A stretch of 19,852 nt of DNA from Candidatus Cloacimonadota bacterium (GCA_029934195.1 JAOZMQ010000012.1:1-19852), one strand, 5' to 3'; counted from the stretch's first letter, positions 7,743-14,816 are shown. Notes: a model not told the origin generated them from the sequence alone. Translations and numbers: made by a program.

Positions 7743-8315
7743 ATGTCAAGAATAGGAAAAACCCCAATTACAATACCTGAAAACGTAAAAGTAAACATTA
7801 ATAACCAAGATGTACATGTAAAAGGAAAACTTGGTGAATTAAGTTATACTATGATGGAAGGTATTTCGATAACTGATGAGAATTCAGTATTAAAAATTCA
7901 AAGATCCGATGATTCAAGAAATCAGCGAGCACTTCACGGATTAACCAGAGCTCTTATTAACAATATGATTATTGGTGTAAGTGAAGGGTATGAAAAAACT
8001 CTTCATGTCGTAGGAACAGGTTATTCAGCTGAATTATTAGCTCCATGGTTAAGATTGAGTCTTGGTTATTCACATGATATTTTGGTTCAAATTCCTGAGA
8101 ATCTTAAAGTTTCAGTGGAAGCAGTTCCAAGAACTCGTGGTTCAGCGTCTGCTGTTCAGTCAATTATTAAGATTTCAGGTATCAATAAAGAAATTGTCGG
8201 ACAATTTTCTGCTGAAGTAAGAAAATGTCGGGAACCTGAAAATTATAAAGGTAAAGGTATTAGATATCATGATGAATATGTCAAAATTAAACCTGGTAAG
8301 GCTGGAGCAAAATAA
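7743..8315 (+). CDS. rplF: 50S ribosomal protein uL6
   Basis: Two-domain protein near the sarcin-ricin loop and GTPase centre. 190 residues, longer than the common 176-180. It begins MSRIGKTPITIPENVKV; the second domain has HVVGTGYSAELL and LRLSLGYSHD, and the C-terminus EPENYKGKGIRYHDEYVKI is typical. Relative to E. coli the segment around residues 126-140 (AVPRTRGSASAVQS) is about ten residues longer. SD TAGGAG lies 7 nt before the ATG. Confidence 0.97.
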   Translation: MSRIGKTPITIPENVKVNINNQDVHVKGKLGELSYTMMEGISITDENSVLKIQRSDDSRNQRALHGLTRALINNMIIGVSEGYEKTLHVVGTGYSAELLAPWLRLSLGYSHDILVQIPENLKVSVEAVPRTRGSASAVQSIIKISGINKEIVGQFSAEVRKCREPENYKGKGIRYHDEYVKIKPGKAGAK

Positions 8316-8339
8316 GCGTCAGCTGCGAAGGGAGAAATA

Positions 8340-8711
8340 ATGAAGCATTCAATTACATATAAAAAAAGTCAAGCAAGAGATAGAAGACGTAAAGCTATCC
8401 GTAAAAGATTAAGAGGGTCAAGTGAAAGACCAAGACTTGCCGTTTTCCGTAGTGCAAAGCATATTTATGCTCAAATCATCAACGATGAAAATGGTAAAAC
8501 ATTGGTCTCAATGTCAACAATATCAAAAGAGTTGACATTAGATCCTAAACTTAAAAAAGTTGGCCAGAGTTTTCAGATTGGTATGGAACTTGCCAAAAAG
8601 GCTAAGCTTGCTGGTATCAGCCGAGTTAGCTTCGATCGTGGTGGATTTTTATTCCATGGAAGAGTGAAAGCTCTTGCAGAAGGCGCGCGTAAAGCGGGTC
8701 TAAATTTCTAA
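8340..8711 (+). CDS. rplR: 50S ribosomal protein uL18
   Basis: 5S rRNA-binding protein of the central protuberance. 123 residues. The basic N-terminus KKSQARDRRRKAIRKRLRGS is followed by RPRLAVFRSAKHIYAQIIND, and the C-terminus has SFDRGGFLFHGRVKALAEGA then RKAGLNF. It is separated from rplF by 24 nt and preceded by GGGAG 7 nt before the ATG. Confidence 0.98.
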   Translation: MKHSITYKKSQARDRRRKAIRKRLRGSSERPRLAVFRSAKHIYAQIINDENGKTLVSMSTISKELTLDPKLKKVGQSFQIGMELAKKAKLAGISRVSFDRGGFLFHGRVKALAEGARKAGLNF

Positions 8712-8722
8712 AGGAGGCTAAG

Positions 8723-9250
8723 TTGTTAAAACGACGTCAAGCTCAAGCCCCAGAATTTGCTGTAGAAAAGATTGTAGATACAAATCGCGTTGCTAAAGTT
8801 GTTAAAGGCGGTAGAAATTTCAGTTTTAATTCAACTGTTGTTGTTGGTAACAAAAACGGTCAGGTTGGAGTTGGAACTGGAAAAGCAAATGAAATTGTTG
8901 ATGCAATCAGAAAAGCTAAAGAAAAAGCAGGAAAGACAATGTTTGATGTTCCAATTATTAAAGGTACAATACCTCATGAAATTATTGGAAGATTTGGAGC
9001 AAGTAGAATTCTTATGAAACCTGCTGCACCTGGTACAGGTGTTATTGCCGGTGGACCTGCACGTGCTATTCTTGAAGCAGCTGGGATTGAGAATATTCTC
9101 ACAAAATCGTTAGGCTCAAATACTGCCGCTAATGTAGTTAAAGCAACAGTTAATGGTCTTAAAGACCTTAGAACAATTTCTGAAATTGCTCGTTTAAGAG
9201 GTAAGACTATTGCAGAATTAACTGGTCGAGAGGTAAAGGATGAAGCTTAA
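8723..9250 (+). CDS. rpsE: 30S ribosomal protein uS5
   Basis: Decoding-fidelity protein at the mRNA entry channel. 175 residues. The double-stranded-RNA-binding-like domain shows VVKGGRNFSFNSTVVVGN and GVGTGKANEIVDAIRKAKE. The second domain has GASRILMKPAAPGTGVIAGG and LTKSLGSNTAANVVKATVNG. It starts at TTG 8723 with a strong AAGGAGG at 8711-8717, 5 nt upstream. No ATG or GTG is near this SD. The last 11 nt overlap rpmD. Confidence 0.97.
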   Translation: MLKRRQAQAPEFAVEKIVDTNRVAKVVKGGRNFSFNSTVVVGNKNGQVGVGTGKANEIVDAIRKAKEKAGKTMFDVPIIKGTIPHEIIGRFGASRILMKPAAPGTGVIAGGPARAILEAAGIENILTKSLGSNTAANVVKATVNGLKDLRTISEIARLRGKTIAELTGREVKDEA

Positions 9251-9422
9251 GGTAACACAAACTAAAAGTACTATAAGACGCAAGGGTAATCAGAAACGTA
9301 CAATCTTAGCTCTTGGTTTAGGAAAAATCGGTAGATCACGTCTTCATGATGACAACCCTGTTATTCGAGGAATGATTTACAAAGTTGTTCATCTTGTTAA
9401 AGTTGAAGAAATTGAAGATTAA
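9240..9422 (+). CDS. rpmD: 50S ribosomal protein uL30
   Basis: 60-residue large-subunit protein. KVTQTKSTIRRKGNQKRTIL is followed by GLGKIGRSRLHDDNPVIRGM and the family ending KVVHLVKVEE. The ATG at 9240 lies inside rpsE (11-nt overlap), with AGAGGTAAAGG acting as SD within the rpsE end, so it is probably translated by coupling. Confidence 0.97.
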   Translation: MKLKVTQTKSTIRRKGNQKRTILALGLGKIGRSRLHDDNPVIRGMIYKVVHLVKVEEIED

Positions 9423-9433
9423 ACAAGGAGTCA

Positions 9434-9889
9434 ATGATGTTTCTGCATGAATTAAAACGTCCATATAAAAAAAGAAATAAGAAAAGATTAGGTAAAGGTC
9501 ACGGTACTGGTCAAGGTAAAACAGCCGGTCATGGTCATAAAGGTCAAAAATCACGTTCCGGTGGTAATATACCTGCATGGTTTGAAGGTGGTCAAATGCC
9601 GATTCAAAGAAGACTTCCAAAACGCGGTTTTAAAAATATCTTCCGCATTGAATATAGAGTTGTAAATTTATCAAGTATTTTGAAATTTGATGAAGATACA
9701 ATGGATATTAAAAAAATGGAAGCATTAGGTCTTATCAGAAAACCTAGAAAGAATGAAAAAGCTCCTGTTAAAATTCTTGCTAATGTTTTTGATGATTTTA
9801 CTAAAAATATCACTATCCAAGCTAATGCTTTTTCAAAAGCGGCAAAAAAATTGATTGAAAAGAATGGCGGTAAAGCGGAGGTAGTGTAA
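9434..9889 (+). CDS. rplO: 50S ribosomal protein uL15
   Basis: Late-assembly large-subunit protein with a long basic N-terminal extension. The glycine-rich block GKGHGTGQGKTAGHGHKGQK and KSRSGG are diagnostic, followed by PAWFEGGQMPIQRRLPKRGF. Two adjacent ATG codons exist (9434 and 9437). AGGAG at 9426-9430 is only 3 nt from the first and 6 nt from the second, so real initiation may be at 9437 (150 residues). Only 1 nt separates its stop from the secY start. Confidence 0.97.
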   Translation: MMFLHELKRPYKKRNKKRLGKGHGTGQGKTAGHGHKGQKSRSGGNIPAWFEGGQMPIQRRLPKRGFKNIFRIEYRVVNLSSILKFDEDTMDIKKMEALGLIRKPRKNEKAPVKILANVFDDFTKNITIQANAFSKAAKKLIEKNGGKAEVV

Positions 9890-9890
9890 A

Positions 9891-11198
9891 TTGTTATCAA
9901 GTATAAGCAATATATTCAAAGTTCCAGACTTAAAACGTAAAGTATTATTTACTACTTTAATCTTAGTTCTATATAGATTGGGTAGTTTTATCCCAACTCC
10001 GGGAATTAATACTGTAGCGTTGCAAGATTTTCTAAGTACCCAATCTAATAATTTGTTCGGATTGTTTGATATGTTTGTTGGTGGTAATTTCTCAAGAGCT
10101 TCTGTATTTGCTCTTGGAATTATGCCTTACATTACAGCATCAATTGTGTTACAATTGTTAGGAAGTATCCTTCCTTATTTTGAAAAATTAAGGAAGGAAG
10201 GTGCAGCTGGACAGAAAAAAATAAGCCAATACACAAGATATGGAACGATAGTGATTGCTGCTTTCAATGCAATTGGTATTAGTGCTATGTTGCAACAAAT
10301 GGGTGGAGAGAACCCTGTGGTAACTCACCCTGGATTTTTGTTTACCTTTACTACGGTAGTAACTTTGGTAACAGGAACAATGATCATAATGTGGTTAGGT
10401 GAACAGATTACTGAGCATGGAATTGGAAATGGGATTTCCTTAATTATTTTTGCTGGTATCATTGCACGTTATCCACATGGATTTTTAAATATGTTTGTTC
10501 TTGTGAGAGCAGGATCTTTGCAAATTTGGTTGGCAATATTAAACATAATTCTTATGGTTTTCGTAACTGCTGGTGTTCTAGCGATTACAGAAGCTCAAAG
10601 AAAAATTCCTGTACAATACGCAAAAAGAATTATTGGTCGTAAGGTATATGGTGGTCAAAGTACACACATTCCTTTGAGAATTAATTCAGCTGGTGTTATT
10701 CCAATCATTTTTGCCCAATCGGTAATTATGTTTCCAAGAACAATAGCAAGTTTCTTTAAGGATAGTGATTTTGCAAACTCACTTGTGCAACTTTTGTCAC
10801 CTGGAGCTTTTCTTTATACTGTTATTTATATGACTCTTATTATTTTCTTTGCTTATTTTTATACTGCGATTGTTATGAATCCGGTTGAAATGGCTGAAAA
10901 TATGAAAAGATATGGTGGTTTTATACCTGGGAAAAAACCGGGTAAATCAACGTCAGATTATATTAATGGTGTCTTAACAAGAATAACTCTACCTGGTGCA
11001 ATTGCATTCGCAATTATCGCAGTGTTACCGGAATTGATGCAAAAGTTTACGCATTTGCCTTTCTATTTTGGTGGTACAGGGTTAATTATTATTGTCGGTG
11101 TTGCACTTGATACTCTTCAACAAATTGAATCTCATCTTTTAATGAGACATTACGATGGTTTCATGAAGAAGGGTAAACTTAGAGGGAGAAGAAGATAA
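9891..11198 (+). CDS. secY: Protein translocase channel subunit SecY
   Basis: Pore of the SecYEG general protein-export channel in the inner membrane. 435 residues with ten predicted membrane spans. Recognisable are RLGSFIPTPGIN after TM1, ALGIMPYITASIVLQLL (TM2), the cytosolic loop EGAAGQKKISQYTRYGT, WLGEQITEHGIGNGISLI (TM4-5), the cytosolic loop AQRKIPVQYAKRIIGRK and IPLRINSAGVIPIIFAQS (TM7). The start is TTG at 9891, 1 nt after the rplO stop, with GGAGG at 9877-9881. The basic C-tail ends KLRGRRR. Confidence 0.98.
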   Translation: MLSSISNIFKVPDLKRKVLFTTLILVLYRLGSFIPTPGINTVALQDFLSTQSNNLFGLFDMFVGGNFSRASVFALGIMPYITASIVLQLLGSILPYFEKLRKEGAAGQKKISQYTRYGTIVIAAFNAIGISAMLQQMGGENPVVTHPGFLFTFTTVVTLVTGTMIIMWLGEQITEHGIGNGISLIIFAGIIARYPHGFLNMFVLVRAGSLQIWLAILNIILMVFVTAGVLAITEAQRKIPVQYAKRIIGRKVYGGQSTHIPLRINSAGVIPIIFAQSVIMFPRTIASFFKDSDFANSLVQLLSPGAFLYTVIYMTLIIFFAYFYTAIVMNPVEMAENMKRYGGFIPGKKPGKSTSDYINGVLTRITLPGAIAFAIIAVLPELMQKFTHLPFYFGGTGLIIIVGVALDTLQQIESHLLMRHYDGFMKKGKLRGRRR

Positions 11199-11199
11199 T

Positions 11200-11334
11200 T
11201 TGTTCTCTAATAAAAAAAATAGATTAAAAGAGTCTGAATGGGAATATTTGAACTTTGAAGATTCCCTTTTGACTCGTTTTAAAAACACAATGTTGGCGAC
11301 TGATTTTGCAATCGTTAATGTTAAAAAAAATTAG
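11200..11334 (+). CDS. Unrecognised 44-residue ORF between secY and infA
   Basis: An open frame that fills the whole secY-infA gap. It begins with TTG 1 nt after the secY stop, the same arrangement as rplO-secY, and ends TAG 10 nt before infA. A GGAG (11185-11188) lies 11 nt upstream inside the secY end, and the AGGT that serves infA overlaps its stop. The predicted peptide is soluble and charged: a basic start (NKKNRLK), an acidic-aromatic middle (ESEWEYLNFED) and a tail TRFKNTMLATDFAIVNVKKN. I see no similarity to methionine aminopeptidase or adenylate kinase, the genes often found here. It could be a real small protein or a chance ORF in spacer DNA, since 135 nt without a stop is not decisive. 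Confidence 0.4.
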   Translation: MFSNKKNRLKESEWEYLNFEDSLLTRFKNTMLATDFAIVNVKKN

Positions 11335-11344
11335 GTAAAAACAT

Positions 11345-11563
11345 ATGGCGAAATCAGGTGTTATTGAAGTAGAAGGTTTAGTAAAAGAAGCATTACCGAA
11401 TACTTCATTCAAAGTTCAGTTAGAAAATGGTCATATAATTTTAGCTCATACCTCAGGAAAAATGAGGATGAATTATATCAGAATTCTTCCTGGTGATAAG
11501 GTTAAATTAGAATTATCTCCTTATGATCTTAATAGAGGAAGAATTATTTACAGGTATAAATAG
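11345..11563 (+). CDS. infA: Translation initiation factor IF-1
   Basis: OB-fold factor that binds the 30S A site during initiation. 72 residues, the usual length, starting MAKSGVIEVEGLVKEALPN. The core has FKVQLENGHIILAHTSGKMR, then NYIRILPGDKVKLELSPYDL and GRIIYRYK. The SD is weak (AGGT at 11333-11336, 8 nt before the ATG) and overlaps the stop of the preceding small ORF. IF-1 may therefore depend partly on translation from upstream. Confidence 0.98.
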   Translation: MAKSGVIEVEGLVKEALPNTSFKVQLENGHIILAHTSGKMRMNYIRILPGDKVKLELSPYDLNRGRIIYRYK

Positions 11564-11572
11564 GAGTGAAAG

Positions 11573-11689
11573 ATGAAAGTCAGAGCATCAGTGAAAAAGA
11601 TGTGTAGAGATTGTCAGATAATTAAACGTAAAGGTGTTATTAGAGTAATTTGCTCAAGTAACCCAAAACATAAACAGCGTCAAGGATAA
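11573..11689 (+). CDS. rpmJ: 50S ribosomal protein bL36, zinc-binding form
   Basis: 38-residue protein, one of the smallest in the ribosome. It begins MKVRASVKKMCRDC and contains the zinc ligands Cys11, Cys14, Cys27 and His33 (CSSNPKHKQRQG), so it is the C+ form. TAGGAG lies 7 nt before the ATG. It sits in the standard infA-rpmJ-rpsM order. Confidence 0.97.
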   Translation: MKVRASVKKMCRDCQIIKRKGVIRVICSSNPKHKQRQG

Positions 11690-11707
11690 ATAAGTAAGGA
11701 GGAAAGA

Positions 11708-12076
11708 TTGGCTCATATAGCAGGTGTCGAATTACCAAGAGATAAAAGAGTTGTAATCGGACTCACATATATTTATGGTATCGGAAGAACATTAGCCTCC
11801 CAGATTCTTGTAAAAGCTGGTATCAAAGAAGATATAAAGGTTAAAAATCTTTCAGTAGAAGAAGAGAAGGCTTTAAGAACACTTATACAAGAAGACTATC
11901 TTGTTGAAGGTTCATTAAGGACTACAAAAGCCATGAATATTAAACGATTAATGGAAATAAATTGTTATCGTGGAATACGCCACAAAAGAGGACTTCCTTG
12001 TCACGGACAAAGAACTAAAACTAATGCCAGAACCCGTAAGGGACCAAAATCAGGTAGTATTAAAAGGAAAAAGTAA
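11708..12076 (+). CDS. rpsM: 30S ribosomal protein uS13
   Basis: Head protein that contacts uL5 and the P-site tRNA. 122 residues starting AHIAGVELPRDKRVVIGLTY. The helix-two-turn-helix motif includes GIGRTLASQIL, and the basic tail includes RGLPCHGQRTKTNARTRKGP. The start is TTG at 11708 with AAGGAGG just upstream. No alternative start gives the conserved AHIAG terminus. Confidence 0.97.
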   Translation: MAHIAGVELPRDKRVVIGLTYIYGIGRTLASQILVKAGIKEDIKVKNLSVEEEKALRTLIQEDYLVEGSLRTTKAMNIKRLMEINCYRGIRHKRGLPCHGQRTKTNARTRKGPKSGSIKRKK

Positions 12077-12088
12077 CAAGGAGGAAAA

Positions 12089-12484
12089 GTGGCTAAAAAA
12101 ACATTGAAAAAAAATAAGAAAAAACGTGTACGTGTTACATTTGATGAAGGTGTTGTACACATTCATTCAAGTTTTAATAATACAATCGTGACACTCACTG
12201 ACAAAACAGGAAATGTTCTTTTCTGGTCAAGTGGTGGAAAAATAGGTTACAAAGGTTCTAAGAAAAGTACTCCATTTGCTGCACAGTTAGCAGCTACAGA
12301 AGTTGCACAATCAGCGCTTGAAATGGGAATAAAAAAAGTACAAGCTATCGTTAAAGGACCTGGTGGTGGACGTGAAGGTGCAATTCGCTCTATGAATGCA
12401 GCCGGATTAAAGATAACTCTTATTAAAGATGTTACTCCAATTCCACATAATGGTTGTCGTCCACCAAAGACGAGAAGAATCTAA
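12089..12484 (+). CDS. rpsK: 30S ribosomal protein uS11
   Basis: Platform protein near the mRNA exit site. 131 residues. It has a Lys-rich N-terminus (a run of eight A at about 12108 encodes part of it), then VHIHSSFNNTIVTLTDKTGN, STPFAAQLAATEVAQSALEM, KGPGGGREGAIRSMNAAGLK and the ending PHNGCRPPKTRRI. The start is GTG at 12089 with AAGGAGG upstream. Confidence 0.97.
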   Translation: MAKKTLKKNKKKRVRVTFDEGVVHIHSSFNNTIVTLTDKTGNVLFWSSGGKIGYKGSKKSTPFAAQLAATEVAQSALEMGIKKVQAIVKGPGGGREGAIRSMNAAGLKITLIKDVTPIPHNGCRPPKTRRI

Positions 12485-12497
12485 CGGAGGATGACGA

Positions 12498-13115
12498 ATG
12501 GCTAGATATAGAGGACCGAAAGCAAAAATATGCAGACGTTTTGGTGAAAATATATTTGGGAATCCTAAATATGATAAAATATTAGAACGTAAAAATTCTG
12601 CACCAGGTGATCGTGGTAAAGGATATAGAAAAAAAATAAGTGATTATGGCGTACATCTTCTTGAGAAACAAAAAATGAGATATATGTACGGTGTATTAGA
12701 AAAACAGTTTAGAAATTACTTTAAAAAAGCCGATAAAAAGGCTGGTAAAACAGGTGACAATCTTTTCAAAATTTTGGAAATGCGTCTTGATAATATCGTT
12801 TATAGATTAGGACTTGGTGTTAATCGCATGCAGGCAAGACAAATGGTTCGTCACGGACATATCAAGGTCAACGGAAGGAAAGTTAATATTCCTTCATTTC
12901 TTTGCGTTAGTAACGATATTATTGAAGTAATGGATAAAAGCAAAAACAAAAAAATGTTTGTAGAAAATGTTGATTTAATTACAGGTCAATGTCCTTATGG
13001 TTGGTTGACATTTGATAAAGAAAAGATGAAAGGTGAAGTTATAGAAATACCTAATCGTGAAGATATTCCTGTAAATATTGATGACCGTTTAATTGTTGAG
13101 TATTATTCTAAATAA
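12498..13115 (+). CDS. rpsD: 30S ribosomal protein uS4, zinc-free form
   Basis: Primary 16S 5'-domain binder and, in E. coli, repressor of the alpha operon. 205 residues. The N-terminus MARYRGPKAKICRRFGENIF carries one cysteine only, not the CxxC-type zinc site of other S4 proteins, so this is the C- form. The S4 RNA-binding domain shows RLDNIVYRLGLGVNRMQARQ and MVRHGHIKVNGRKVNIPS. CGGAGGA lies upstream of the ATG. It is directly followed by rpoA. Confidence 0.98.
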   Translation: MARYRGPKAKICRRFGENIFGNPKYDKILERKNSAPGDRGKGYRKKISDYGVHLLEKQKMRYMYGVLEKQFRNYFKKADKKAGKTGDNLFKILEMRLDNIVYRLGLGVNRMQARQMVRHGHIKVNGRKVNIPSFLCVSNDIIEVMDKSKNKKMFVENVDLITGQCPYGWLTFDKEKMKGEVIEIPNREDIPVNIDDRLIVEYYSK

Positions 13116-13130
13116 TTAGGAGATAACTAT

Positions 13131-14153
13131 ATGATGCTTCTTGAACCATTACAAATGCCGGATAATGTTGAACTTGAAGAAAGTTCTTATACGCCGACTT
13201 TTGGCAGATTTGAAATTGGACCACTTGAGCCTGGTTTTGCGACAACAATAGGAAATACAATAAGACGAGTACTCTTATCGTCAATACAGGGTTCAGCTGT
13301 AAGATTCGTTAAAATTGAAGGATTGCATCACGAATTTACTCCAATACCGGGTTCTGATTCTGATTATATTGATTTGATTCTTCGATTGAAGAAACTTGTT
13401 ACAGTGATGACATCAGTTAATGAAGTGAAAATTGTCCTTGAACACTCTGGAAAGGGTGTTATTACAGCAGGAGATTTTCAGGAATCTGTTGATATATCTG
13501 TAATCAATAAAGATTTAGTTCTTTTAGAGATGAATGAGGATGTTGATTTTCGTATGGAAGTCTGGATCGGTATCGGAAGAGGCTATATGCCGGCTGATAA
13601 ACATTTGGCTGAAGAACTTCCTGTTGGAGTTATTCCTGTGGACTCAATTTATTCACCAATTGTACGGGTAAATTTTAATACCGGACATCAACGTGTCGGA
13701 GAAAGAATAGATTTCGATAAGTTAACTTTAGAAGTAGAGACAGATGGAAGTATCGATCCTAAAGATGCTCTTTATCTCTCCGCTAAAATATTAAAAGATT
13801 TCTATGCAAAAATAGTTCTGTTTGAAAAGGAACCAGAATACATTGAAGAAGTAGATATGGATCCAGAATTGGAACGACTTGATAAACTTCTGAATATGCC
13901 GGTTAAAGAGATGGAATTGACTGTTCGTTCAAGTAATTGTTTACAGGCTGCTAAAATTGAGAAAATCAATGAGCTTGTAGGAAGATCTGAGAACGAAATG
14001 CTAAAATATAGAAACTTTGGTAAGAAATCTTTAGATGAAATCAATGAAGTTCTTGAGAAATATGATCTTTCACTTGGTATGGATGTTGAAGGTATAATTG
14101 AAAAAATTGAGAATGCAAAGTCTAAAGTAACTACAAGTAAGAGGAAAGGTTAG
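13131..14153 (+). CDS. rpoA: RNA polymerase alpha subunit
   Basis: Dimerises to nucleate RNA polymerase assembly and binds UP elements and activators. 340 residues. The N-terminal assembly domain (about 1-235) has PLEPGFATTIGNTIRRVLLS and KIEGLHHEFTPIPGS, with NEDVDFRMEVWIGIGRGYMP beyond. A linker leads to the C-terminal domain with ELTVRSSNCLQAAKI and NFGKKSLDEI. Arg266 and Asn269 align with the E. coli UP-element contacts Arg265 and Asn268; Gly297, Lys299 and Ser300 are also present. AGGAG at 13118-13122 favours the first of two tandem ATGs. Confidence 0.98.
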   Translation: MMLLEPLQMPDNVELEESSYTPTFGRFEIGPLEPGFATTIGNTIRRVLLSSIQGSAVRFVKIEGLHHEFTPIPGSDSDYIDLILRLKKLVTVMTSVNEVKIVLEHSGKGVITAGDFQESVDISVINKDLVLLEMNEDVDFRMEVWIGIGRGYMPADKHLAEELPVGVIPVDSIYSPIVRVNFNTGHQRVGERIDFDKLTLEVETDGSIDPKDALYLSAKILKDFYAKIVLFEKEPEYIEEVDMDPELERLDKLLNMPVKEMELTVRSSNCLQAAKIEKINELVGRSENEMLKYRNFGKKSLDEINEVLEKYDLSLGMDVEGIIEKIENAKSKVTTSKRKG

Positions 14154-14157
14154 AGAT

Positions 14158-14562
14158 ATGAGACATAGAGTAGATGGTAGGAAATTCGGAAGAGAAACTG
14201 GCCATAGAAAAGCAATGCTGAGAAATCTTGTTAAAGATCTTGTCAAGCATGAAAGTATTAATACTACACAAGCAAGAGCTAAAGAAATGAGAAAACTTGC
14301 TGAAAGAATTATTACTTATGGTAAAAAGGGGTCTATTCACCATAGACGACTTGCTTTCAGCGTATTGCAAGACAAAACTCTTGTAAAAAAAGTTTTTGAT
14401 GAACTTGCTCCTAAATTTCAAGAACGAAGTGGCGGATATACCAGAATTATGAAAACTGGCTTTAGAAGAGGTGATTGTGCTCCAATGGCAATAATCCAGT
14501 TCGTGGAAGGCAACGAAGAAACCGTTGATAATAATATTAAAACTGATGATTTAACAAAATAA
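14158..14562 (+). CDS. rplQ: 50S ribosomal protein bL17
   Basis: Exit-port large-subunit protein and last gene of the superoperon. 134 residues starting MRHRVDGRKFGRETGHRKAM, with NLVKDLVKHESINTTQARAK and GGYTRIMKTGFRRGDCAPMA. An acidic tail of about 15 residues (ETVDNNIKTDDLTK) follows the core. It starts 4 nt after rpoA, with AGGAAAGG as SD inside the rpoA end. The stop codon runs straight into the terminator. Confidence 0.98.
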   Translation: MRHRVDGRKFGRETGHRKAMLRNLVKDLVKHESINTTQARAKEMRKLAERIITYGKKGSIHHRRLAFSVLQDKTLVKKVFDELAPKFQERSGGYTRIMKTGFRRGDCAPMAIIQFVEGNEETVDNNIKTDDLTK

Positions 14563-14594
14563 AAAAAAGCTGCTGGAAGGCAGCCTTTTTTTTT
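14561..14594 (+). terminator. Intrinsic terminator after rplQ
   Basis: GCTGC (14569-14573) pairs with GCAGC (14580-14584) around a six-base loop, followed after one C by nine T (14586-14594). A run of A just before the stem can extend the pairing. It begins at the rplQ stop codon and is the first convincing terminator seen in the cluster. Confidence 0.92.
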
Positions 14595-14636
14595 ATATAA
14601 CTAAAAAATTACTTGTGAAAATTTTCCAATTTAAAC

Positions 14637-14665
14637 TTGAACCTCTAATATAGTTTTCATATAAT
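14637..14665 (+). promoter_or_regulatory. Candidate sigma70-type promoter for mgtE
   Basis: TTGAAC (14637-14642) and a perfect TATAAT (14660-14665) are separated by 17 nt, with transcription expected to start near 14672. It lies just after the rplQ terminator and points at mgtE. A second TATAAT follows directly (14666-14671). AT-rich DNA produces such boxes by chance, but spacing and position fit well. Confidence 0.6.
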
Positions 14666-14676
14666 TATAATAAAAC

Positions 14677-14812
14677 AACTATGAGGAATAGTTAAGAAGT
14701 AAGTTATACCTTTCAGTAATGTATTACATTTATTCAAGGTATTTAAAATGCTAATATTTTTGTATTTCTTATTTAATTAACGACTCTTTACAATGTTATT
14801 TCTTGAAGGTAT
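14677..14812 (+). promoter_or_regulatory. Structured mgtE 5' leader with two competing AAGGTAT partners
   Basis: The leader holds AACTAT/ATAGTT (14677-14682/14688-14693, five-base loop GAGGA). Then ATACCTT (14706-14712) is a perfect 7-bp complement of AAGGTAT at 14736-14742, enclosing a small GTAA/TTAC hairpin. The same AAGGTAT recurs at 14806-14812, where it is the mgtE SD. ATACCTT can thus pair with only one of the two copies at a time, giving an SD-exposed and an SD-hidden form. The complementarity is seen; the switching and any Mg2+ response are inference. I could not match it to a known Mg2+ riboswitch. Confidence 0.4.
14748..14780 (+). CDS. Possible 10-codon leader peptide upstream of mgtE
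   Basis: ATG at 14748 opens a frame for MLIFLYFLFN ending TAA at 14780. AAGG of the first AAGGTAT copy (14736-14739) is 8 nt upstream, a normal SD distance. The peptide is almost wholly hydrophobic and aromatic. Its SD lies in the segment that can pair with ATACCTT, so its translation would change the leader fold. It may be chance in AT-rich sequence. Confidence 0.3.
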   Translation: MLIFLYFLFN

Positions 14813-14816
14813 CTTT

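Noticed and set aside
9336..9900. Minus-strand ORFs of 94 and 98 codons opposite rpmD/rplO
   Set aside because: Both are shadows of the certain ribosomal-protein genes on the plus strand, without their own start signals.
11200..11334. Remnant of methionine aminopeptidase (map) or adenylate kinase (adk)
   Set aside because: None of the N-terminal motifs of either family (P-loop of Adk, the first helices of Map) is visible in any frame of this short gap.
14672..14816. M-box type Mg2+ riboswitch
   Set aside because: The leader is shorter and more AT-rich than that class, and I could not find its conserved core by eye. I kept only the simple competing-stem description.
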